DNA of 7,585 nucleotides from NCBI GenBank assembly GCA_002842935.1, contig PHEM01000146.1, forward strand, positions 1 through 7,585, in the 5' to 3' direction. The stretch is from Alphaproteobacteria bacterium HGW-Alphaproteobacteria-13 (GTDB lineage: Bacteria; Pseudomonadota; Alphaproteobacteria; Sphingomonadales; Sphingomonadaceae). Below are positions 1 to 5,034 of this stretch, in pieces (within the stretch, counting starts at the first letter, position 1; every line of letters begins with the position of its first letter). The position numbers and the translations under genes are program-made. Below the pieces are notes generated by a model. The model saw only the letters and a program-made list of their open reading frames with translations, was not told the origin of the DNA and made no database searches.

Positions 1-187
1 CGCCCGGCCCGCCGCCGCGCCCACCGCGCCGAAGCGCGCGGCGACCGCGCAGCCAGGGCGCGGCAAGCGGCCTAGCAAGGATGGACCGCGCCCGCCGCGT
101 CCCGACAGCGGGCCGCGCCGCGCGCCCTCTCCGCACAGCCCTTTCGCCGGGCTTGCCGACCTGCTCGCCAAGGCAGGGAAGGATTAG
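1..187 (+). CDS. C-terminal tail of a probable helicase-related protein (5' end outside window)
   Basis: A frame open from base 2 to the TAG at 185-187 gives about 61 residues. The first ~45 are low-complexity and rich in Ala, Pro, Arg and Lys, a typical disordered basic tail. The end reads SPFAGLADLLAKAGKD, a short amphipathic ending I recognise from the C-termini of large sphingomonad helicase-related proteins that sit just upstream of an S4-domain gene. No helicase motif lies in the window, so the product call rests on that ending and on context. The stop overlaps the ribosome-binding region of the next gene (AAGGA at 179-183), and the next start follows after 6 nt, so the two are probably co-transcribed and perhaps translationally coupled. 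The coding frame is well supported. The function is an inference. Confidence 0.65.
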   Translation, partial: ARPAAAPTAPKRAATAQPGRGKRPSKDGPRPPRPDSGPRRAPSPHSPFAGLADLLAKAGKD

Positions 188-193
188 GGTCCC

Positions 194-487
194 GTGCCCG
201 ATCACCCTGGCGCGGCCGCCAGCATCCGGCTCGACAAGCTGCTCTGGTATCTGCGTTTCGCGCGCTCGCGCGGCCTCGCGCAGGCGATGGTTGCCGCGGG
301 GCATATCCGCCTCGACGGGCGGCGCGTGACGCGGGCGTCCGCCGCCGTCCACGCGGGGGCGACGCTGGTGCTGCCCATCGGCGAGCGCATCGAGGTGATC
401 CGCCTCCTCTCCCTGCCCCGGCGGCGCGGTCCCGCGCCCGAGGCGCAGGCCTGCTATGTCCGGCTGGACGGCGCGGCCGCCAGTTGA
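194..487 (+). CDS. Small S4-domain RNA-binding protein (Hsp15/HslR-like)
   Basis: A 97-residue protein starting at GTG 194, preceded by AAGGA at 179-183. The S4 fold covers about residues 10-60: the opening IRLDKLLWYLRFARSR (11-26), then the Gly-His-Ile-Arg-Leu-Asp-Gly turn (36-42) followed by RRVTRAS, matches the S4 RNA-binding signature in which basic residues contact structured RNA. In the Hsp15 family this domain binds ribosomal RNA, and E. coli Hsp15 acts on stalled 50S subunits that carry a nascent chain. This protein is shorter than E. coli HslR (about 133 aa) and lacks most of the basic C-terminal extension, so the exact role may differ. It lies 6 nt after the helicase-like gene and probably forms an operon with it. 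No upstream ATG fits better. The S4 call is firm; the HslR role is tentative. Confidence 0.85.
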   Translation: MPDHPGAAASIRLDKLLWYLRFARSRGLAQAMVAAGHIRLDGRRVTRASAAVHAGATLVLPIGERIEVIRLLSLPRRRGPAPEAQACYVRLDGAAAS

Positions 488-573
488 ACTATCGGCATCC
501 AAGGAAAAGCTGCGCGGAAAATGCCCGCGCATCCGCCTATCGAGTGAGAGTGATTCGCAACTGTCGCTTTGCG

Positions 574-602
574 TTGACGCGCCGCGTCCACGCGGCATAG
601 AG
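574..602 (+). promoter_or_regulatory. Putative housekeeping sigma promoter of fdxA
   Basis: TTGACG at 574-579 is a strong -35 element. Seventeen bases later comes a weak -10-like ATAGAG (597-602; CATAGA at 596-601 if read one base earlier). It lies 60 bp before the fdxA start, inside the 174-bp gap after the S4 gene, so fdxA can be transcribed independently. The spacer between the two boxes is itself a dyad, GCCGCG-TCCA-CGCGGC (581-596). The -10 match is poor, so this is a prediction. Confidence 0.45.
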
Positions 603-661
603 GCGAACCCATCTTGTGTCCGGGCGGCGCGGAAGGCCGCCGCGAAAGGGAGCCGATACCC

Positions 662-1000
662 ATGACCTATGTCGTCACCGACGCCTGCATCCGTTGCAAA
701 TATATGGATTGCGTCGAGGTCTGTCCGGTCGACTGCTTCTATGAGGGCGAGAATATGCTCGTCATCAACCCGAACGAATGCATCGACTGCGGCGTGTGCG
801 AACCCGAGTGCCCGGCCGAGGCGATTCTGCCCGATACCGAAAGCGGCCTTGAGAAATGGCTGGAGCTGAACAACAAGTTCAGCGCCGAATGGCCGAACAT
901 CACCACCAAGCGCGACAGCCCCGCCGACGCCGACGAATGGAAGGGCGTCGAAGGGAAATATGAAAATCACTTCTCGGCGGAGCCCGGCGAGGGGGATTGA
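662..1000 (+). CDS. fdxA: 7Fe ferredoxin FdxA ([3Fe-4S][4Fe-4S])
   Basis: A 112-residue cytoplasmic electron carrier of the Azotobacter FdI type. All cluster ligands are present: Cys9, Cys17 and Cys50 fit the [3Fe-4S] cluster, and Cys21, Cys40, Cys43 and Cys46 fit the [4Fe-4S] cluster. Each is offset by one from FdI numbering because the initiator Met is counted. The extra non-ligand cysteines at 12 and 25 of FdI are also kept. The conserved C-terminal part includes EWPNIT (about 81-86) and a DADEWKGVEGK stretch. The start at ATG 662 is chosen because AAAGGGAG lies at 645-652 and FdI-type proteins begin just before YVVTDACI. A longer reading from TTG 614 adds 16 residues foreign to the family. 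A GGCGGC/GCCGCC hairpin (623-641) sits just before the ribosome-binding site. Redox partner is not evident from neighbours. Followed by a clear terminator. Confidence 0.96.
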   Translation: MTYVVTDACIRCKYMDCVEVCPVDCFYEGENMLVINPNECIDCGVCEPECPAEAILPDTESGLEKWLELNNKFSAEWPNITTKRDSPADADEWKGVEGKYENHFSAEPGEGD

Positions 1001-1011
1001 TTAAAGGCATC

Positions 1012-1040
1012 GGGGCGGGTCATTCCCGCCCCTTTCTTTT
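1012..1040 (+). terminator. Intrinsic terminator of fdxA
   Basis: A perfect 8-bp GC stem, GGGGCGGG (1012-1019) and CCCGCCCC (1025-1032), closes a 5-nt loop and is followed at once by TTTCTTTT (1033-1040). It starts 12 nt after the fdxA stop. Stem, loop and T tract all fit a rho-independent terminator, so fdxA transcription should mostly end here and clpP should need its own promoter. Confidence 0.85.
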
Positions 1041-1050
1041 CCGTCCCGCC

Positions 1051-1153
1051 CGTCACCCTGAACTTGTTTCAGGGTCCATGATCCGCCCTTTCCAGAAGCG
1101 CCGCGCCAAAGGCAAATCCGCGCCGTGGATGCTGAAACAAGTTCAGCATGACG
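1051..1153 (+). repeat. Paired-hairpin dispersed repeat (REPIN-like), copy 1
   Basis: Two hairpins face each other. The left is ACCCTGAA (1055-1062) with TTCAGGGT (1068-1075). The right is ATGCTGAA (1129-1136) with TTCAGCAT (1142-1149). Each has a 5-nt loop, CTTGT or its complement. The outer ends are the inverted sequences CGTCA and TGACG, so the whole 103-bp unit is an imperfect palindrome with a diverged centre. A second copy in the opposite orientation lies at 7186-7289, with 32 of 32 end bases matching on one side and 33 of 35 on the other. The layout matches REPINs, which are mobilised in trans by RAYT transposases. No such gene is in the window. Confidence 0.85.
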
Positions 1154-1174
1154 GTGTTTGAACGACAATCCCCC

Positions 1175-1203
1175 CTTGAAACCCGCCGCTTTGCCGCCGA
1201 TGT
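1175..1203 (+). promoter_or_regulatory. Putative heat-shock (RpoH/sigma-32) promoter of clpP
   Basis: CTTGAAA at 1175-1181 is an exact match to the RpoH -35 consensus. After 14 bp comes GCCGATGT (1196-1203), which matches 5 of the 7 specified positions of CCCCATNT. The predicted start near 1210 gives a leader of about 60 nt before clpP. clpP is a classic RpoH target in proteobacteria, which supports the reading. Spacing and -10 preferences vary in alphaproteobacteria, so the exact boxes are uncertain. Confidence 0.5.
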
Positions 1204-1271
1204 AGGGCGACGGAGGGGTCAGCCCGCCGCTTCCCGGCGCGGCATCCCGGATAATGAAGGACCTATTTCGC

Positions 1272-1922
1272 ATGATCGACCCGCTCGCCGCCCTTGTTCC
1301 CGTCGTCGTCGAACAGACGAGCCGCGGCGAACGCAGCTTCGACATCTTCTCCCGCCTGCTGCGCGAACGGATCGTCTTCGTCACCGGCGAGGTCGAGGAT
1401 AATATGGCCTCGCTGATCGTCGCCCAGCTTCTGTTCCTCGAATCGGAAAATCCGAAGAAGGACATCTATATGTATATCAACTCGCCGGGCGGGGTCGTCA
1501 CGGCGGGCATGGCGATCCACGACACGATGCAGTACATCCGCCCGCGCGTCGGCACCGTGTGCATCGGTCAGGCGGCGTCGATGGGCAGCTTCCTGCTCGC
1601 GGCGGGCGAGCCGGGGATGCGCGTCGCGCTGACCAACGCGCGCGTGATGGTCCACCAGCCGTCGGGCGGCGCGCGCGGCATGGCGTCGGACATCGAGATC
1701 CAGGCAAAGGAAATCCTGCGCATCCGCAAGCGGATGAACGACCTCTACGTCAAATATACCGGACGTTCGCTGAAAGAGATCGAAAAGGCCATGGACCGCG
1801 ACACCTTCCTCGAAGCCGACGAGGCGAAGGAGTTCGGGCTGGTCGATCATGTCTATGACCGCCGCCCCGCCCTGCCCGGCGACGACGCGCCCAAGGAGGT
1901 CAGCGAAGGCCCGACACCCTGA
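1272..1922 (+). CDS. clpP: ATP-dependent Clp protease proteolytic subunit ClpP
   Basis: A 216-residue serine protease subunit that forms the double-ring chamber degrading proteins fed in by ClpX (or ClpA). The catalytic triad is visible: Ser103 in GQAASMGS, His128 in MVHQP and Asp177 in DRDTF. The spacings of 25 and 49 residues equal those of E. coli ClpP. INSPGGVVTAGMAI (69-82) holds the conserved oxyanion-hole region, and residues 8-26 match the axial N-terminal segment. ATG 1272 is preferred because AAGGA (1257-1261) lies 10 nt before it. An in-frame ATG at 1254 adds six residues (MKDLFR) but has no ribosome-binding site. The last ~25 residues are an acidic, proline-rich tail beyond the conserved core. 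The gene lies upstream of clpX but is separated from it by a hairpin and a likely second promoter. The identification is secure. Confidence 0.97.
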   Translation: MIDPLAALVPVVVEQTSRGERSFDIFSRLLRERIVFVTGEVEDNMASLIVAQLLFLESENPKKDIYMYINSPGGVVTAGMAIHDTMQYIRPRVGTVCIGQAASMGSFLLAAGEPGMRVALTNARVMVHQPSGGARGMASDIEIQAKEILRIRKRMNDLYVKYTGRSLKEIEKAMDRDTFLEADEAKEFGLVDHVYDRRPALPGDDAPKEVSEGPTP

Positions 1923-1933
1923 TTAAACACTCC

Positions 1934-1962
1934 CGTCACCCCGGATCGAGTCCGGGGTGACG
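1934..1962 (+). repeat. Perfect 12-bp stem hairpin repeat between clpP and clpX
   Basis: CGTCACCCCGGA (1934-1945) and its exact reverse complement TCCGGGGTGACG (1951-1962) enclose a 5-nt loop, TCGAG. It begins 12 nt after the clpP stop. No T tract follows on either strand, so a classic intrinsic terminator is unlikely. The sequence resembles single-hairpin REP repeats common in sphingomonads. In the transcript it could protect the clpP 3' end or attenuate read-through to clpX. Confidence 0.75.
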
Positions 1963-1982
1963 AAAAATGGTAACTCTGTTTC

Positions 1983-2012
1983 TTGACGCTCGGTTCTGCC
2001 CTTGGCGCTAGG
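1983..2012 (+). promoter_or_regulatory. Putative clpX promoter
   Basis: TTGACG (1983-1988) is a strong -35 box. GCTAGG (2007-2012, 18-bp spacing) or CGCTAG (2006-2011, 17-bp spacing) could be the -10. A start near 2018 would leave a leader of about 98 nt containing the dyad at 2033-2058. The -10 match is weak. Because the box reads CTTGACG, a heat-shock sigma factor is an alternative reader. Confidence 0.45.
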
Positions 2013-2032
2013 CGGCACATTGAACCCGCGTC

Positions 2033-2058
2033 ACCCAATTGCCATATTGTAATTGGGT
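2033..2058 (+). promoter_or_regulatory. AT-rich dyad in the clpX leader
   Basis: ACCCAATT (2033-2040) and its exact reverse complement AATTGGGT (2051-2058) flank a 10-nt AT-rich centre, GCCATATTGT. It lies 58-83 bp before the clpX start and downstream of the predicted -10. It could be a protein operator or a leader hairpin. The AT content stands out from the GC-rich surroundings. No known regulator is recognised. Confidence 0.45.
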
Positions 2059-2115
2059 AGCGGCGGACTAGGATAAGGACGGCGGCGCCCTTTTGCGTCC
2101 GCCAGAGGATTGAAC

Positions 2116-3384
2116 ATGACCAAATTGAGCGGCTCGGACAGCAAGAGCACTCTTTACTGCTCCTTCTGCGGCAAGTCGCAGCACGAAGTCCGCAAGCTGA
2201 TCGCGGGACCGACCGTCTTCATCTGCGACGAATGCGTCGAACTGTGCAACGACATCATCCGCGAGGAGATCAAGGGCGGCGTCGCCGCGCGCAAGGACGG
2301 CGCGGTGCCGACGCCGCTGGAAATCTGCCAGCACCTCGACAATTATGTGATCGGCCAGAACACCGCCAAGCGCGTGCTGTCGGTCGCCGTCCACAATCAT
2401 TACAAGCGCCTCGCCAATTCGGGGCGCGGCGATGAAGTCGAGCTGGCGAAATCGAACATCCTGCTCGTCGGCCCGACCGGCAGCGGCAAGACCCTGCTCG
2501 CCCAGACGCTCGCCCGCTTCCTCGACGTGCCCTTCACCATGGCGGACGCGACGACGCTGACCGAGGCGGGCTATGTCGGCGAGGATGTTGAGAATATCAT
2601 CCTCAAGCTGCTGCAATCATCCGACTATAATGTCGAAAAGGCGCAGCGCGGCATCGTCTATATCGACGAGATCGACAAGATCAGCCGCAAGGCCGAAAAT
2701 CCCTCCATCACCCGCGATGTATCGGGCGAAGGCGTGCAGCAGGCGCTGCTCAAGCTGATGGAAGGCACGACCGCCAGCGTCCCGCCGCAGGGCGGCCGCA
2801 AACATCCGCAGCAGGAATTCCTGCAGGTCGACACGACGAACATCCTCTTCATCGCGGGCGGCGCCTTCGCGGGGCTTGAAAAGATCATCGGCGACCGCCT
2901 GCAAGGCAAGTCGATCGGCTTCGGCGCGCATGTCGCAGGGCCGGACGAGCGCCGCGCGGGCGAAGTGCTGAAGCAGATCGAGCCGGAGGATTTGCTGAAA
3001 TTCGGCCTGATCCCCGAATTCGTCGGCCGCCTGCCCGTCATCGCGACGCTGGAGGACCTCGACGTCGATGCGCTCGTCAAGATATTGGGCGAACCCAAGA
3101 ATGCGCTGATCAAGCAGTATAAGAAGCTGTTCGACCTGGAGGAGGTCGCGCTGACCTTCACCGACGACGCGCTGGTCGCGGTCGCCAAGAAGGCGATCGA
3201 GCGCAAGACCGGCGCGCGCGGCCTGCGCTCGATCGTCGAGGCGATATTGCTCGACACCATGTTCGACCTTCCCGACCTGACCGACGTGATCGAGATCGTC
3301 GTCGACAAGGATGTGGTCGAGGGCCGCAAGGACCCCGTGCGCGTCTATGCCGACAAGGCGAAGGAAGCGGGCGACGCCGCCTGA
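2116..3384 (+). CDS. clpX: ATP-dependent Clp protease ATP-binding subunit ClpX
   Basis: A 422-residue AAA+ unfoldase that recognises tagged substrates, unfolds them and threads them into ClpP. Features in order: zinc-binding domain with Cys15, Cys18, Cys37 and Cys40; Walker A GPTGSGKT (119-126); pore loop GYVG (152-155); Walker B with Asp184-Glu185 in YIDEID; RKH loop (228-230); the IGF loop (267-269) that docks into ClpP; arginine finger Arg305 in FVGRLP; sensor-2 Arg368 in GARGLR. The length is close to E. coli ClpX (424 aa). The start at ATG 2116 has AGAGGA at 2104-2109, and starting two codons earlier at TTG 2110 would overlap that site. The IGF loop and the upstream clpP indicate a complete ClpXP pair. 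It probably has its own promoter at 1983-2012. Nothing essential is missing. Confidence 0.98.
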   Translation: MTKLSGSDSKSTLYCSFCGKSQHEVRKLIAGPTVFICDECVELCNDIIREEIKGGVAARKDGAVPTPLEICQHLDNYVIGQNTAKRVLSVAVHNHYKRLANSGRGDEVELAKSNILLVGPTGSGKTLLAQTLARFLDVPFTMADATTLTEAGYVGEDVENIILKLLQSSDYNVEKAQRGIVYIDEIDKISRKAENPSITRDVSGEGVQQALLKLMEGTTASVPPQGGRKHPQQEFLQVDTTNILFIAGGAFAGLEKIIGDRLQGKSIGFGAHVAGPDERRAGEVLKQIEPEDLLKFGLIPEFVGRLPVIATLEDLDVDALVKILGEPKNALIKQYKKLFDLEEVALTFTDDALVAVAKKAIERKTGARGLRSIVEAILLDTMFDLPDLTDVIEIVVDKDVVEGRKDPVRVYADKAKEAGDAA

Positions 3385-3435
3385 GGGGGGTGAGACAGGG
3401 ACTCGTTCAAAAACCGAAGAACCAACCGAAAACCA

Positions 3436-3543
3436 GTGTACCCCTGCGAAGGCAGGGGTCCATCTCGTGTCGTCTCGTAGTCAGGCAGCGGGTGTTGAGA
3501 AGGATATGTCCGGAGATGGACCCCTGCCTTCGCAGGGGTACAC
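3436..3543 (+). repeat. 31-bp perfect inverted repeat (REPIN-like) between converging clpX and sufE
   Basis: The arm at 3436-3466 is exactly reverse-complemented at 3513-3543, with 46 bp between. Each arm also folds on itself: CCCCTGC (3441-3447) with GCAGGGG (3452-3458) in the left arm, and the equivalent at 3521-3538 in the right. The unit of 108 bp is thus two hairpins inside one long palindrome. It fills most of the 188-bp gap between two converging genes, where it could act as a transcription block in both directions. No open reading frame of note lies in the gap, so it is non-coding. Confidence 0.9.
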
Positions 3544-3572
3544 GGCCGCGTCAGTCAGAGTGGCGCGCGTAA

Positions 3573-3995
3573 TTATGGCTCGGCGTTCTGGCGCGCGATG
3601 CGCCGCGCGGTATCCTGCACCAGCGCGATCATGTTCGGCACCCCCTGCGTGCGGTTCGACGACAGCTGGCGCGTGAGATCGAAGGGCGCAAGCGCCGCCG
3701 CGATGTCCATATCCGCGACCTCGGCCGCCGGGCGATCCTGCACGGCGGAAAGGACGAGCGCCACGATGCCCTTGGTGATCGCGGCATTGCTGTCGGCGAG
3801 GAAATGCAGCCGGTCGCCCTGCTGCGGCACGGGATAGACCCAGACGCTGGCCGAACAGCCCCGCACGAGCGTCGCATCGGTCTTGAGCGCGTCCGGCATC
3901 GGCTCCAGCTCGCGCCCTAGATCGATCAGCAGGCGATAGCGATCGTCGCCGTCGAGAAAGTCATATTCTTCAAAAATGTCGGACAAGCTGCGCAT
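3573..3995 (-). CDS. sufE: SufE-family cysteine desulfuration protein
   Basis: A 140-residue cytoplasmic protein of the SufE family. SufE takes sulfur from the cysteine desulfurase SufS as a persulfide and passes it to the SufBCD scaffold for Fe-S cluster assembly. The acceptor is Cys47 in VRGCSASVW, matching Cys51 of E. coli SufE (GCQSQVW). SSNRTQGVPNM (113-123) matches the conserved family block near the C-terminus. Length is close to E. coli SufE (138 aa). The start codon at 3995 has AAGGG about 9 nt upstream. No sufS or sufBCD gene is in the window. It lies 50 nt after orf80 on the same strand with no terminator seen, so psp transcripts may run into it. It could also have its own promoter in that gap; none is clear. 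Confidence 0.94.
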   Translation of the reverse strand: MRSLSDIFEEYDFLDGDDRYRLLIDLGRELEPMPDALKTDATLVRGCSASVWVYPVPQQGDRLHFLADSNAAITKGIVALVLSAVQDRPAAEVADMDIAAALAPFDLTRQLSSNRTQGVPNMIALVQDTARRIARQNAEP

Positions 3996-4045
3996 GAGCG
4001 CGCCCTTGGCAGATTTACGGTGCGGATGGAAGGACTCGTCGCCCC

Positions 4046-4288
4046 TTACAGATCCACCCCCGCCGCGATCGCTTCGAGCTTGCGGAGCCGTTCCTTGATG
4101 TCGGCGATCTCGATCCGCGATCCGGCGTGCGGCGTGGCGGGGTCGCGCGCCGCCTCGCGCGCGGCGGCCAGTTCCTCGCGCTTGAACGCGATCCAGTCGC
4201 GCCAGCCGCGCAGCGCGGCGAGGCAGACGATGGTCAGCGCGGCAAGCGCCGCCGCCGCCGCGGTCATGTCGGGAGTGACGAAAGCCAT
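4046..4288 (-). CDS. Small membrane protein with coiled-coil tail, fifth gene of the psp run
   Basis: An unrecognised 80-residue protein (orf80). Residues about 9-29 form one Ala/Leu-rich membrane helix. A basic and aromatic border follows (RGWRDWIAFKREEL, 27-40), then a polar linker, then a short amphipathic helix RIEIADIKERLRKLEAIAAG (58-77) with heptad-like hydrophobic spacing. AAGGAGC sits 7 nt before the ATG at 4288, a strong ribosome-binding site. It starts 23 nt after the stop of orf103 and is followed 50 nt later by sufE. Short spacings put it in the psp operon. The shape, one membrane helix plus a cytoplasmic coil, resembles PspB and E. coli PspD in size but I see no real sequence match to either. 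The role in envelope stress is inferred from position only. The gene call is supported by the ribosome-binding site and typical codon use. Confidence 0.8.
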   Translation of the reverse strand: MAFVTPDMTAAAAALAALTIVCLAALRGWRDWIAFKREELAAAREAARDPATPHAGSRIEIADIKERLRKLEAIAAGVDL

Positions 4289-4311
4289 GAGCGTTGCTCC
4301 TTAACCGGCGT

Positions 4312-4623
4312 TCAAATCCTGCTGTCGTCGCGCAGCTTCTCGATCTCCTGATCGAGCGTCACGGCGCGGTTGCTGTCGGTGACGATCCGTTCGAGCACGG
4401 CGATCCGTTCTTCCAGCCGCCCGATCTGGCTTGCCAGCCTGGCGTTGTCGTCGGACAGCAGCGCGATCTTTCGGTCGGCGCCGGCGTCCGTTCGATGAAC
4501 CGTGCCGCCCCATTCATTCTCGACCGGATAGCCGTGCTTCGCGCGAATCCATGTCGTGAACATCCAGCCGCCGATCGAAAGGGCGACGATGGCGAGGACG
4601 AATCCGGGACCACCCCAACTCAT
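4312..4623 (-). CDS. PspB-like small membrane protein with coiled coil, fourth gene of the psp run
   Basis: An unnamed 103-residue protein (orf103). Residues 6-26 form one hydrophobic helix (FVLAIVALSIGGWMF), followed by WIRAKHGYP and a polar loop, then a coiled coil at about 51-83. The coil ends in RLEERIAVLERIVTD (69-83). This resembles the PspB ending next door (RLEARLHTVERIISAD) with seven identical positions in the first thirteen, and also the PspC ending with its Glu-x-x-x-Thr pattern. It could therefore be a diverged PspB-type partner, or a lineage-specific Psp component. It starts 29 nt after pspC, with GAGGGAGA just upstream of the ATG at 4623, and ends 23 nt before orf80. Homology to PspB is suggested by the motif, not proven. 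The frame itself is well supported. Confidence 0.82.
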   Translation of the reverse strand: MSWGGPGFVLAIVALSIGGWMFTTWIRAKHGYPVENEWGGTVHRTDAGADRKIALLSDDNARLASQIGRLEERIAVLERIVTDSNRAVTLDQEIEKLRDDSRI

Positions 4624-4652
4624 GATATCTCTCCCTCTTCCCGTCCGTCCGT

Positions 4653-5033
4653 TCAGCGCAGCGCGTCGATCTCGTCAGCGAGGCGGCGGTTGTGGCTGGT
4701 ATAGTAAAGCTCGATGTCGGCAAGGCGGCGGTCGATGTCGCGGAAGCGCGAGCGGATGTCGCGCGTCGAGGCGCTGGGGTTCGACCGCACGCCCTGCCAG
4801 AATTTCGCTTCCTCGTTCGATCCGTAGAGCGCGAGCGGCTTGGGCGTTCCCATCCAGGCGGCCATCCAATAGGCGACCAGCGTCCAGGGGAAACCGCCCA
4901 TCAGCGTCAGCAGCACCGCGCCGATGCGGACCCAGAGCACGTCGATGCCGCTATAGTCCGCGATCCCCGCGCACACGCCGCTCCATTTGGCGTTCTGCCG
5001 GTCGAGATAGAATTTCGTGCGGCTGGCAGACAT
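4653..5033 (-). CDS. pspC: Phage shock protein C (envelope stress sensor)
   Basis: A 126-residue inner-membrane protein with a PspC domain at about 7-62. The signature KWSGVCAGIADYSGID (16-31) is followed by VLWVRIGAVLL and a membrane segment (about 33-61). The C-terminal part has RRLADIELYYTSHNRRL (102-118), matching the E. coli PspC ending with its conserved Glu-x-x-x-Thr-Ser pattern. In E. coli, PspC with PspB detects membrane damage and draws PspA away from PspF. AGGAGGA lies about 6 nt before the ATG, inside the pspB coding end. Only one base separates the pspB stop from this start, so translation is probably coupled. Length is near that of E. coli PspC (119 aa). Confidence 0.95.
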   Translation of the reverse strand: MSASRTKFYLDRQNAKWSGVCAGIADYSGIDVLWVRIGAVLLTLMGGFPWTLVAYWMAAWMGTPKPLALYGSNEEAKFWQGVRSNPSASTRDIRSRFRDIDRRLADIELYYTSHNRRLADEIDALR

Positions 5034-5034
5034 C

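Noticed and set aside
511..531. TGCGCGG/CCGCGCA hairpin after the S4 gene as a terminator
   Set aside because: The 7-bp stem is real but no T tract follows, so I do not call it a terminator.
1001..1465. 154-aa minus-strand open frame over the fdxA-clpP gap
   Set aside because: It runs through the terminator, the paired-hairpin repeat and the clpP 5' end, and has no family features. It is a by-product of the repeat and of antisense coding.
1263..1850. 195-aa minus-strand open frame opposite clpP
   Set aside because: Antisense shadow rich in His, Asp and Arg; clpP is intact with its catalytic triad.
2658..3329. 223-aa minus-strand open frame opposite clpX
   Set aside because: Ser/Arg-rich antisense shadow of the fully conserved ClpX AAA+ region.
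3436..3543. Possible CRISPR-like or attachment site
   Set aside because: There are only two arms, in inverted orientation, with no regular direct repeats or spacers and no integrase nearby.
3311..3676. 121-aa plus-strand open frame across the end of clpX and the inverted repeat
   Set aside because: It overlaps clpX out of frame and translates the palindromic repeat; no ribosome-binding site or known domain.
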